A DNA stretch of 36,533 nt from Paenibacillus dakarensis (lineage in GTDB: Bacteria > Bacillota > Bacilli > Paenibacillales > Paenibacillaceae). The notes under the pieces are model-generated. The model made no database searches and was not told where the DNA came from. It saw only the letters and a program-made list of their open reading frames with translations. Below are positions 9,456 through 15,957 of the stretch, piece after piece (the stretch's first letter is position 1; every line of letters begins with the position of its first letter). The stretch covers positions 1 to 36,533 of the forward strand of contig NZ_CDSE01000051.1 of the NCBI RefSeq assembly GCF_001373415.1, read 5' to 3'. The position numbers were made by a program, and so were the translations under genes.

Positions 9456-10037
9456 TTGAAGATAGGACTCATTCTTTTTAATGGTGTTACGTTTCTGGAT
9501 TTTACAGGATTCTATGATGTGATCTACAGGTTGAATATGTTTGAGAACACAAAAGGGACAACATGGGATATATGTGGTATGACAGAAGAAATAACGGATG
9601 AGTTAGGCTTATCGGTCAAAGTTAACAAGGTTAAGCCGGACTTAGCCGATTATGATATGGTGTTTATTCCTGGAGGAATGGGGACAAGAACTCTCCGATA
9701 TAATGAGGAATTCATCGATTGGCTGAGATCAGCAGATACTGTTCCACATAAGGTCTCCGTTTGTACGGGATCACTGCTATGGGGAGCAGCTGGGTTTCTA
9801 CATTACTGTGCCGCAACGACACACCCGGCAGCGTACGATTTACTGGAACCATACTGCCGTGAGGTTGTAAGGTCCAGGATCGTGAAGGATGGCAATATTA
9901 TTACAGCAGGGGGCGTAACGACTTCTATCGATGTGGGGTTATATGTAATCCAAATGTTTGCCGGCGAAGAGGCAATGAAGCTCGTTAAGAAACAGCTTGA
10001 TTATCCTTATGAGGTACAGGGTATTGTAGAAATGTAA
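9456..10037 (+). CDS. DJ-1/PfpI family protein
   Basis: The flavodoxin-like DJ-1/PfpI fold is clear: KIGLILFNGVTFLDFTG at the N-terminus, the DYDMVFIPGGMGTRTLR strand, and a nucleophile elbow VSVCTGS with Cys103. The following HPAAYDLL and NIITAGGVTTSIDVGLYVI segments resemble the isonitrile hydratase and AraC-linked branch rather than the PfpI protease branch. There is no DNA-binding domain. The TTG at 9456 is preferred over the ATG at 9435 because GGAG at 9444-9447 sits eight bases before the TTG but inside the longer reading frame. The reaction is not predictable: hydratase, deglycase and chaperone-like relatives all share these motifs. Confidence 0.87.
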   Translation: MKIGLILFNGVTFLDFTGFYDVIYRLNMFENTKGTTWDICGMTEEITDELGLSVKVNKVKPDLADYDMVFIPGGMGTRTLRYNEEFIDWLRSADTVPHKVSVCTGSLLWGAAGFLHYCAATTHPAAYDLLEPYCREVVRSRIVKDGNIITAGGVTTSIDVGLYVIQMFAGEEAMKLVKKQLDYPYEVQGIVEM

Positions 10038-10120
10038 GAATTCATCATTGTACCAAGATATGTTATGGTTAACTTCGAAGAACAAAGTAAGCTATAACCA
10101 ATAATGAGGAGGTTTTAAAG

Positions 10121-10444
10121 TTGCCGGTAATTCAAGTTGAGGGAAGACAGGCGATTGAGGTTGAAGAAGGAAAGAAGCTCGTTTTAGCACTGGAAGACGA
10201 GGGTGTAGATATGCTGCACCGCTGTGGCGGTAATGCCAGATGCACAACGTGCGCTGTTGAAGTGCTGGCAGGCGATGCGGGTGAAATGGGAGAAGCAGAA
10301 GCAGCATGCCGTGAGAAAAAGGGAATTGAGAACCCGTCTACCCGGTTATCCTGTCAGGTGCGTGTCCAAGGAGACATGTCCATCCGATTAATCAAAACGA
10401 TAGAATCGACTGGTTTGGAGCCAGGCCCACGTCCACAGGAATAA
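10121..10444 (+). CDS. 2Fe-2S plant-type ferredoxin
   Basis: A 107-residue single-domain ferredoxin. The cluster ligands are visible as Cys35-x5-Cys41-x2-Cys44 (HRCGGNARCTTC) and a distal Cys78 in RLSCQV, the plant-type spacing. It should be a soluble one-electron carrier. The start is TTG with a strong GAGGAGG about ten bases upstream. An Asp/Glu-rich stretch sits between the third and fourth cysteines. The partner reductase or oxygenase is not next to it: the neighbours are a DJ-1-like protein 83 bases upstream and, after a terminator, an HD hydrolase. The partner is therefore unknown. Confidence 0.92.
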   Translation: MPVIQVEGRQAIEVEEGKKLVLALEDEGVDMLHRCGGNARCTTCAVEVLAGDAGEMGEAEAACREKKGIENPSTRLSCQVRVQGDMSIRLIKTIESTGLEPGPRPQE

Positions 10445-10483
10445 CTGTTACATAGATTTTTAAGTATTTTCATCACAGAGAAT

Positions 10484-10519
10484 AGCCGAAATCCGATCAG
10501 GGATCTCGGCTGTTTATTT
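10484..10519 (+). terminator. Rho-independent terminator after ferredoxin
   Basis: AGCCGA...ATCC pairs with GGAT...TCGGCT around one mismatch, giving an 11-base stem with a short loop, followed by the T-rich tail TTTATTTTA. Confidence 0.7.
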
Positions 10520-10574
10520 TATGTGAAGGGGATGCCTAATGAAAATCTGATACTAGAAAGTGTGAGGTGACTTG

Positions 10575-11204
10575 ATGCACGGAATCTTGAAAGAATTAAC
10601 AAGTAAGATAAATTTTACGAATGATCTGAAGCAGGACATAACTACATTTTTATCGATCAATCGTTGTCCGAAAACAGCCCAGCATTGTGTTGAGGTCGGA
10701 AGTGAAGCGAGGAAGATCGCTGAAAGGTTTAATGCCGATCCTGCTGAAGCAGAAATCGCAGGCTGGCTGCATGACATTAGTGCTGTATTTCCTAATGAGC
10801 AGCGGATTGCGGCTGCAAAGGAGCTTCAAATCGATATTTTGCCGGAGGAAGAGGCATTTCCAATGATTATCCATCAGAAGATATCAAGAGTGATGGCTCA
10901 GGATATTTTCAAGATAACGAATATTGAAATATTAGATGCTGTTGGATGCCATACTACACTGCGGGCAAACTCAACTAAGCTCGATCAGGTACTATTTGTG
11001 GCAGACAAAATAGCTTGGGATCAAACGGGTGAACCGCCATATATTCAGGAGCTTAACAGGGGATTGGAACTTTCGTTAACGCATGGAGCTTATTCATATA
11101 TTCATTATTTATGGCAGCGCAAAGAATCGCTTAAAGTTATTCATTCATGGTTAAGAGAAGCCTATGAAGAGTTTAGGACGAGTTTTGGAGGAGATCCGGC
11201 TTGA
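10575..11204 (+). CDS. HD-domain phosphohydrolase, YqeK-like
   Basis: A 209-residue HD-superfamily protein resembling YqeK, whose characterised members hydrolyse symmetrical diadenosine tetraphosphate. The metal-binding series is present: His in AQHCVEVG, the HD pair in GWLHDIS, His-Gln in MIIHQKIS, His in GCHTTLRA, and Asp in VADKIAWD. The N-terminal 25 residues precede the usual YqeK core. The ATG at 10575 is preferred over the adjacent in-frame TTG at 10572 because GAGGTG ends only two bases before the TTG. The stop overlaps the start of the nucleotidyltransferase gene, so the two are translationally coupled. Unlike the common layout, no nadD lies next to it. Confidence 0.82.
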   Translation: MHGILKELTSKINFTNDLKQDITTFLSINRCPKTAQHCVEVGSEARKIAERFNADPAEAEIAGWLHDISAVFPNEQRIAAAKELQIDILPEEEAFPMIIHQKISRVMAQDIFKITNIEILDAVGCHTTLRANSTKLDQVLFVADKIAWDQTGEPPYIQELNRGLELSLTHGAYSYIHYLWQRKESLKVIHSWLREAYEEFRTSFGGDPA

Positions 11205-11746
11205 GATACGAGGAAGAGCTAATTCGGATTTTGAATACAAAAGAGCATTTGATGAGGGATCTGCTGTGGGTCCAGCAGCTTGAGCTGCCAAATTGGTGTA
11301 TCGCAGCCGGATATGTGCGGAATTGTGTCTGGGATCATCTTCATGGATACACAGAACACACACCGTTGAATGATGTAGATATACTATATTACGATTCAAG
11401 TGACATTCGGGAAGAGACGGAGAAGATCAATGAAATCAAATTACGTAATTTGTATGATGGTTATAACTGGTCCATAAAGAATCAGGCCAGAATGCACATC
11501 AAGAACGATGATCTGCCCTTCTCGTCTGTAGCGGAAGCGATGACAAGATGGCCTGAGGTTGTAACGGCAGTCGGTGTCCGTCTTGATGATCATCAAGAGA
11601 TTGAAATTATTGCTCCTCATGGTCTGGATGATTTATTTAACCTGGTTATCCGGCAGAGTCCGTACTTTAAGGATAAAGAATATTATCTAACGAGAGTAAG
11701 GAACAAGAACTGGCTGGCAGCCTGGCCTAAGCTAAGAATGGCATGA
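11201..11746 (+). CDS. Nucleotidyltransferase family protein (NTP_transf_6 / DUF925)
   Basis: A 181-residue protein with the DUF925 signature: WCIAAGYVRNCVWDHLHG near the N-terminus, then NDVDILYYD carrying the paired aspartates of a polymerase-beta-like nucleotidyltransferase, and later DLFNLVIRQSP with the closing KNWLAAWP. The family is predicted to transfer a nucleotide, but no substrate is established. Its TTG start overlaps the TGA of the HD gene (TTGA), with GGAGGAG just upstream. The pair is probably made from one message and may act on the same nucleotide or protein target. A start at a later codon would remove the first helix. Confidence 0.85.
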   Translation: MRYEEELIRILNTKEHLMRDLLWVQQLELPNWCIAAGYVRNCVWDHLHGYTEHTPLNDVDILYYDSSDIREETEKINEIKLRNLYDGYNWSIKNQARMHIKNDDLPFSSVAEAMTRWPEVVTAVGVRLDDHQEIEIIAPHGLDDLFNLVIRQSPYFKDKEYYLTRVRNKNWLAAWPKLRMA

Positions 11747-11832
11747 TTCACAAGAATCAATTTTCCAATCGATCCTGAACACAGCACAAACGGCTTTATT
11801 ATTTGAAAATTGATAAAGAGGAGGTTTGTTTA

Positions 11833-12300
11833 ATGGCTGTGAAAGTTTGTCCCTCTTGTGGTGAGGGAAATCGTGAATCAGCGCATATATGTGTTGTATG
11901 CGGAAGTTCACTTCGGGGAGTTGTACCTCAGGGCATCCTGAACTCGGAGAAGGAGTACAAGAGCAGTCATAGTAAACCTTCTCACTGCAGTCATTGTCAT
12001 GAACCCCTAGAAAAAGGAGCTTTGAAGTGCAAATACTGCGGGACATTGGTATCCCGTCGTTCCGCTGCATATTCGTATGCACTGTATGATGATGAAATGA
12101 CAAGTCCTGTACCCGACAATGCTGCTATGTCTCTGATCGTGATCTCAACTATTTTGATTCCTCTTGTTGGGCTCATTGTTGGCGGAGTAGCTTCTTTTAG
12201 CGATGACAGCGATAAGCGGGATACAGGTAAAATGCTGTTAATACTTGGCATAGGGATGATTGCGGTGCAATTCACTATATTCTTAATCATTAGGAGCTGA
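11833..12300 (+). CDS. Double zinc-ribbon membrane protein
   Basis: A 155-residue protein. Residues 6-24 form one zinc ribbon (CPSCGEGN...CVVCG) and residues about 52-69 a second (CSHCHEPL...CKYCG). Two hydrophobic helices follow near 98-118 and 133-153, separated by a charged loop (FSDDSDKRDTGK). This fits a small membrane protein with a cytoplasmic metal-binding head; the family has no defined role. The ATG at 11833 is chosen over the in-frame TTG at 11803 because AGGAGG at 11819-11824 stands eight bases before it. It is flanked by unrelated genes and probably forms its own transcription unit. Confidence 0.85.
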   Translation: MAVKVCPSCGEGNRESAHICVVCGSSLRGVVPQGILNSEKEYKSSHSKPSHCSHCHEPLEKGALKCKYCGTLVSRRSAAYSYALYDDEMTSPVPDNAAMSLIVISTILIPLVGLIVGGVASFSDDSDKRDTGKMLLILGIGMIAVQFTIFLIIRS

Positions 12301-12332
12301 ACAAATAATAAGCCACCAACTGGTGGGTGGCT
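12300..12332 (-). terminator. Hairpin with T-rich tail on the minus strand
   Basis: AGCCACC at 12311-12317 pairs with GGTGGCT at 12326-12332. Read on the minus strand, the stem is followed by TATTATTTGT, so it is placed to end the truncated clpP. On the plus strand there is no T tract. Confidence 0.55.
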
Positions 12333-12350
12333 GTATGACATGTCTGTTCG

Positions 12351-12671
12351 TTAAATCGACGTAAATACTTTATCAATGATCCCGTACTCTACTGCCTCTT
12401 CAGCGGACATGAAGTAATCCCGATCCATATCCCGCTCTACACGTTCAATTGTCTGCCCTGTTCTTTCCGCTGTGATCTGAGCGACTTTTTCACGTGTACG
12501 CAGTATTCGCTTCGCACTAATGGCGATATCACTCGCCTGCCCTTGAGCTTCTCCATGCGGCTGATGAATCATGCTCTCGCTGTTGGGAAGCGCGAATCGC
12601 TTGCCTTTTGCCCCTGCGAGGAGAAGCATGGAACCGAACGATGCAGAAAATCCTGTACAGACGGTATGGAT
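12351..12671 (-). pseudogene. clpP: 5'-truncated ATP-dependent Clp protease subunit ClpP
   Basis: On the minus strand, an open frame reads [57 protein letters not shown] and [15 protein letters not shown]. This is the C-terminal half of ClpP from just before the catalytic serine to the normal end. The nucleophile Ser (GFSAS), His (IHQP) and Asp (ERDMDRD) are all kept, and no frameshift is visible. The frame is closed upstream by an in-frame TGA at 12674-12672, and the first 90-100 residues (axial loops and first half of the Rossmann-like core) are absent. The first ATG, at 12629, would start after the catalytic serine. I see no upstream ribosome site. It is best read as a gene remnant; a full clpP elsewhere in the genome is presumed. 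Confidence 0.85.
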
Positions 12672-12714
12672 TCAATGGGTATACGAATGGCAGCTTAAAT
12701 ACAATTACAATTAG

Positions 12715-12749
12715 AGCATTTACCGAGGAGCAGTGTGAGTGCTTTTTTT
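12715..12749 (+). terminator. Weak terminator-like hairpin
   Basis: AGCATT and AGTGCT can form a six-base stem (one G-U) around an 18-base loop, followed by seven T residues. It could be a leftover terminator of a lost plus-strand gene; a 34-codon open frame runs into it from 12641. Confidence 0.35.
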
Positions 12750-12832
12750 GTGCATAAAAGATTCAATTCGTGTTAAATAAAGGTAAAGCCAATCGAGGAA
12801 TCGAATAACTTAGGTAGAGGTGAGTTATTTAT

Positions 12833-13729
12833 ATGCATAAAAAAGTGGTGTTGGCTGGCGGAACGGGCTTTATTGGTACTTTTTTAGAGGAGAAGTTCAA
12901 GTCACTTGGTTATGAAGTTTATATCATTTCAAGACAAGAGCAGCATATTTCATGGAACTCTCGTGAAGAGATCATAGAAGCGATCAATCACTCAGAACTG
13001 TTAATTAATCTGGCAGGGAAGTCGGTAGATTGCCGTTACAACGAGAGAAATAAACATGAAATTATAAAGTCGAGAACAGATACAACGCGGATCTTGGGAG
13101 AAGCGATTGAAATGTGCAGCAGCCCTCCTCCCCTATGGATAAATTCCAGCACGGCAACGATATACAGGCATGCCGAGGATCGGCCGATGACGGAAGAGAA
13201 GGGTGAAATCGGATCCGGATTTTCGGTTGAAGTAGCTAAGGCGTGGGAAAATACATTTTTTTCGTTTAGTCTTCCGTATACAAGACTAGCGGCTCTGCGA
13301 ATAGCAATCGTGCTTGGTCCTCATGGCGGCGTAATGACACCGTTCATTAATCTTGTCCGGTTCGGACTGGGGGGAGTACAAGGTCCCGGTAACCAAATGT
13401 TCAGCTGGATTCATATCGAGGATATATTCGGTATTATTATGTTTCTGAAGGAGCGGGAAGAATTAAGCGGTGTATTTAACTGTTCATCACCTCATCCTGT
13501 TACGAACCGGGAGTTGATGGCAGAGCTGCGTAAAGCAATGAACAGGAAATTCGGGTTGCCCTCTCCGAAGTGGCTGCTTGAAATAGGGGCGGTTCTGATT
13601 AAAACAGAAACGGAGCTTATTCTGAAGAGCCGCTGGGTTATACCTGATCGGTTGGAGAGAGCCGGATACCCTTTTAAATTCATGGAAATTGATCAAGCGC
13701 TCGCTCATATCCTTAACCAGCAGCGTTAA
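12833..13729 (+). CDS. TIGR01777-family NAD(P)-dependent epimerase (SDR39U1/YfcH-like)
   Basis: This 298-residue extended short-chain dehydrogenase begins with the Rossmann motif VVLAGGTGFIGTFL. LLINLAGKSVDCRYNERNK is the family signature near residue 60-80, and SSTATIYRHAED takes the place of the catalytic Ser/Thr-Tyr region. IVLGPHGGVMTPFINLVRFG, FSWIHIEDI and GVFNCSSPHPVTN follow the family order, and the last 50 residues match the DUF1731 tail with LKSRWVIPDRLERAGY. Members have been loosely called cell-division inhibitor SulA, but that is a historical mis-naming; the substrate is unknown. AGAGGTGAG precedes the ATG. It is monocistronic by spacing. Confidence 0.9.
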   Translation: MHKKVVLAGGTGFIGTFLEEKFKSLGYEVYIISRQEQHISWNSREEIIEAINHSELLINLAGKSVDCRYNERNKHEIIKSRTDTTRILGEAIEMCSSPPPLWINSSTATIYRHAEDRPMTEEKGEIGSGFSVEVAKAWENTFFSFSLPYTRLAALRIAIVLGPHGGVMTPFINLVRFGLGGVQGPGNQMFSWIHIEDIFGIIMFLKEREELSGVFNCSSPHPVTNRELMAELRKAMNRKFGLPSPKWLLEIGAVLIKTETELILKSRWVIPDRLERAGYPFKFMEIDQALAHILNQQR

Positions 13730-13814
13730 TTACGTAGACTCGTTATCACCATTATTGAATGATATGAATAGGAGGCAATTAAAAAGCATTTTGGTGATTC
13801 GTATCTATTAATTG

Positions 13815-13850
13815 TTGTTATATGAATAATGGATATTATACATATAACAA
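13815..13850. promoter_or_regulatory. Inverted repeat overlapping a possible promoter
   Basis: TTGTTATATG at 13815-13824 is repeated as its exact complement CATATAACAA at 13841-13850, 16 bases apart. The left arm contains a -35-like TTGTTA, and TATACA at 13837-13842 lies 16 bases on as a weak -10. The arrangement looks like an operator, 26 to 35 bases before the downstream ATG, but could be chance in AT-rich DNA. Confidence 0.35.
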
Positions 13851-13875
13851 AATATGGAAAGGTGGGTAAGGTTGA

Positions 13876-14421
13876 ATGAACAACGAGGATGTTATTATTT
13901 ATCCGAGGGTGGGAAAATTGTTAGTCATGTCTGTAATCTTTGTTATTATTGGTGCTTTGCTAACTTATGCAGGGCTATCGTCTAGTGACAAGGATTCCAA
14001 TTGGATTGCTGTCATCGGGATCATAAGTATGATTTTTTTTGGATTTGGCATGTTTTATTTCATATCCAGAATGATAAACAAGAAGCCTTCACTTATTGTG
14101 AATGATGAGGGGATTACTGATCAATCGTCCTATATTGAGGCGGGTGTCATTCCTTGGGGAGAGATTAAGAATATCGAGCTGTACAGTTATATAAATCAGC
14201 GTATGATCGGGATTCAGCTGCATCACCCGGAGAAGTTCATGTCTAAGCAGAAAGGATTCAAGAAGCTGCTTATGCGGGCCAATCAAGGTTTGGTGAATAC
14301 GCCTATTAATATAGCCGAATCGGGGCTGCCTATCAGCATCGATCAATTATACTTAATTATCATGCAGAAATGGAACCGAACTAAAGTGGAAGAGCAGGCC
14401 GAAGTGGATATGTTAAGCTAA
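13876..14421 (+). CDS. STM3941-like two-helix membrane protein
   Basis: A 181-residue protein with two hydrophobic helices (residues about 15-35 and 43-63) after a short N-terminal IIYPRVGKL. A cytoplasmic domain follows with SLIVNDEGITD, VIPWGEIKNIELYSY and MIGIQLHHPE, the pattern of STM3941-family and PH-like membrane-associated domains. The INIAESGLPISIDQLYLII segment matches the end of that family. No biochemical role is established. GGTGGGTAAGG lies upstream of the ATG. A small membrane protein gene begins 40 bases after the stop, and one terminator serves both, so they are likely co-transcribed. Confidence 0.75.
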   Translation: MNNEDVIIYPRVGKLLVMSVIFVIIGALLTYAGLSSSDKDSNWIAVIGIISMIFFGFGMFYFISRMINKKPSLIVNDEGITDQSSYIEAGVIPWGEIKNIELYSYINQRMIGIQLHHPEKFMSKQKGFKKLLMRANQGLVNTPINIAESGLPISIDQLYLIIMQKWNRTKVEEQAEVDMLS

Positions 14422-14461
14422 GCATGATTGAAAACATGCTAAAGGCGAGAGTGAGCTGAAC

Positions 14462-14626
14462 TTGGATATGCTTATTATAATTATAATTATATTTATGGTT
14501 GGTCTATTTGGGATTATCAGTAATCAATATGCTGGGCTTCGCAGAATGGAGCGTCTGCAGAAGACCCTGGATGAGATCAATACAGGAATTAAAACGATGA
14601 ATGAGTATCACAAAAATCAACCTTAA
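14462..14626 (+). CDS. Small membrane protein, 54 residues, TTG start
   Basis: The open frame begins TTG GAT ATG and encodes an N-terminal hydrophobic helix of isoleucine-rich sequence (LIIIIIIFMVGLFGI) followed by a charged amphipathic stretch (GLRRMERLQKTLDEI) and ends just before a clear terminator. The topology, one membrane helix then a likely coiled coil, is common in small Bacillales proteins of unknown role. An AAGGCGAGAG tract lies about 15 bases upstream, so the ribosome site is only moderate, and the ATG at 14468 is an alternative start. It follows the STM3941-like gene by 40 bases. I do not recognise a named family. Confidence 0.6.
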   Translation: MDMLIIIIIIFMVGLFGIISNQYAGLRRMERLQKTLDEINTGIKTMNEYHKNQP

Positions 14627-14630
14627 CAAT

Positions 14631-14674
14631 AAAGATCGATGGCTAATCATAGAGATTATGCCTTCGATCTTTTT
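14631..14674 (+). terminator. Rho-independent terminator
   Basis: AAAGATCGA at 14631-14639 pairs with TCGATCTTT at 14664-14672 and runs into a T tract. A weaker inner pairing exists in the loop. It ends the STM3941-like and small membrane protein unit. Confidence 0.75.
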
Positions 14675-14712
14675 GCATACAGAAGGAGAAAACTAAATTA
14701 TTGAATCACTTT

Positions 14713-14820
14713 TCATCCATCAGTGGAACCTGGAGTTTCACCTAGTGTCCACCATTGTGCTGGAGCACCATTTATCGTTGCAATTTGAGTATTGGATGAG
14801 GAGGACTCTATATCAGGGCC
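14713..14820 (-). pseudogene. Fragment resembling a chitin-binding module (CBM5/12-like)
   Basis: On the minus strand an open stretch reads IATINGAPAQWWTLGETPGS and then ends at a TGA (14715-14713). The NG...AQWWTxGExPGS pattern is that of the aromatic core of CBM5/12 chitin-binding modules, though two residues shorter in the loop before the tryptophans. There is no start codon with a ribosome site, and an in-frame stop lies about 15 codons upstream. The rest of this 329-base gap (14627-14955) holds the terminator above, a TTGACT at 14868-14873 with no good -10, and the sodC ribosome site. The assignment rests on one short motif. Confidence 0.4.
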
Positions 14821-14955
14821 ATATGTTAGAAGGTGAGAATATATGAAGAGGAATTAAACTGTTAATCTTGACTAAAGTAATAAAATCTTGCCAATACAGG
14901 TTTATTTGCGAAAATTCAGGGTATAGGTGAGTACTAAGGAACAGGAGGCGATACA

Positions 14956-15708
14956 ATGAAAAAAAGAACATTTTCGACAAAACAAATGGTTGGCTCGTTC
15001 ATGGCAGGTGCCTTGTTATTTTCGGGCTTTTCCCTGGCAGGTGCTGAAGGAAGTAAGACGCTAAGTGCTGTTTCGGGAACAGCAGCCAAGCTCATGTTGT
15101 TCTTGAATGGTCAGGAACACTCCAATCAGGATGGCAAATATACGAATCATGGAATGGCAGTTCCAGAGTCCATTATTCATCAGGGAACGGTTTATGTTCC
15201 CGTACGCATGCTCGCAGACAAAATGAACGAGCCGGTGTTCTGGGAGGGTTCAACACGCTCCGTATCCATTGGGATTCCATCTGTAAAACTTTTTAATGCT
15301 AAAGGTAAAGCATCTGGCATAGCTACCTTTAAGCAGGTGGATGATGGTGTTCTTGTGAAAATATCTGCTTCGGGTTTAACCCCAGGCAAGCATGGATTCC
15401 ATGTGCATGAGAACGCTATTCAATCCATGGATTTCAAGTCAGCAGGCGGACATTTTAATCCAACCCACAAACATCATGGCCTTGAGCATCCGGAGGGCAG
15501 TCATGTCGGGGATATGCCAAATCTTATGGCAGGACAAGACGGGACGGCTGAAGGGGAATTCAAAATTCAGCATGCAACATTGGAAAAGGGAAAAGCAACT
15601 TCCATACTGGGCCGCTCCCTGATTATCCATGCTGGAGAGGATGATAATATGTCCGACCCGGCAGGTAATTCAGGCGACCGTATACTTGGAGGGAACATTC
15701 CGAAATAG
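14956..15708 (+). CDS. sodC: Exported Cu/Zn superoxide dismutase with copper amine oxidase N-like domain
   Basis: A 250-residue secreted or surface protein. Residues 1-30 are a signal peptide (AGALLFSGFSLAGAEG). Residues 45-105 form a copper-amine-oxidase N-type stalk domain (YVPVRMLADKMNEPVFWEG). Residues 108-250 are a Cu/Zn superoxide dismutase. All metal ligands can be placed: His149 and His151 (GFHVHE), His166 (GGHFNP), His173 or His174 (HKHHG), His183 and Asp186 (SHVGD), and His225 (IIHAGEDD). The active-site Arg is kept in GDRILGG. Both cysteines of the usual intrasubunit disulphide are absent. AGGAGG precedes the ATG. The enzyme would remove superoxide at the cell surface. Confidence 0.93.
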   Translation: MKKRTFSTKQMVGSFMAGALLFSGFSLAGAEGSKTLSAVSGTAAKLMLFLNGQEHSNQDGKYTNHGMAVPESIIHQGTVYVPVRMLADKMNEPVFWEGSTRSVSIGIPSVKLFNAKGKASGIATFKQVDDGVLVKISASGLTPGKHGFHVHENAIQSMDFKSAGGHFNPTHKHHGLEHPEGSHVGDMPNLMAGQDGTAEGEFKIQHATLEKGKATSILGRSLIIHAGEDDNMSDPAGNSGDRILGGNIPK

Positions 15709-15770
15709 CATTACGCCTCATGCATCTGCTAACAATTTGTTGATAAACACTCCGTGATTTTTTAATATGA

Positions 15771-15824
15771 TGATTCAATGAATAAGGACCGCCTGCACTC
15801 AGGTGGTCCTTATTCATTGAATCA
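15771..15824. repeat. Long near-perfect inverted repeat, 25-base arms
   Basis: Bases 15771-15795 are complementary to 15800-15824 with a single G-U position and a four-base loop CACT. The inner part (AAGGACC...GGTCCTT) is terminator-like and follows sodC by 62 bases, but no T tract follows the outer arms. The extra outer pairing makes it longer than an ordinary terminator. Confidence 0.8.
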
Positions 15825-15957
15825 CAAGACAACGGTCTGGAATATGCCCCTTGCGGCAGTGGCTCCTTCTAGGCTTATTCTGTTATAGTAAGACGTGGAA
15901 ATCTGTTTCGGTAAGTTTCATACATTGGAATCAGGTATAAGCAGAAGGGGCTTCGAT

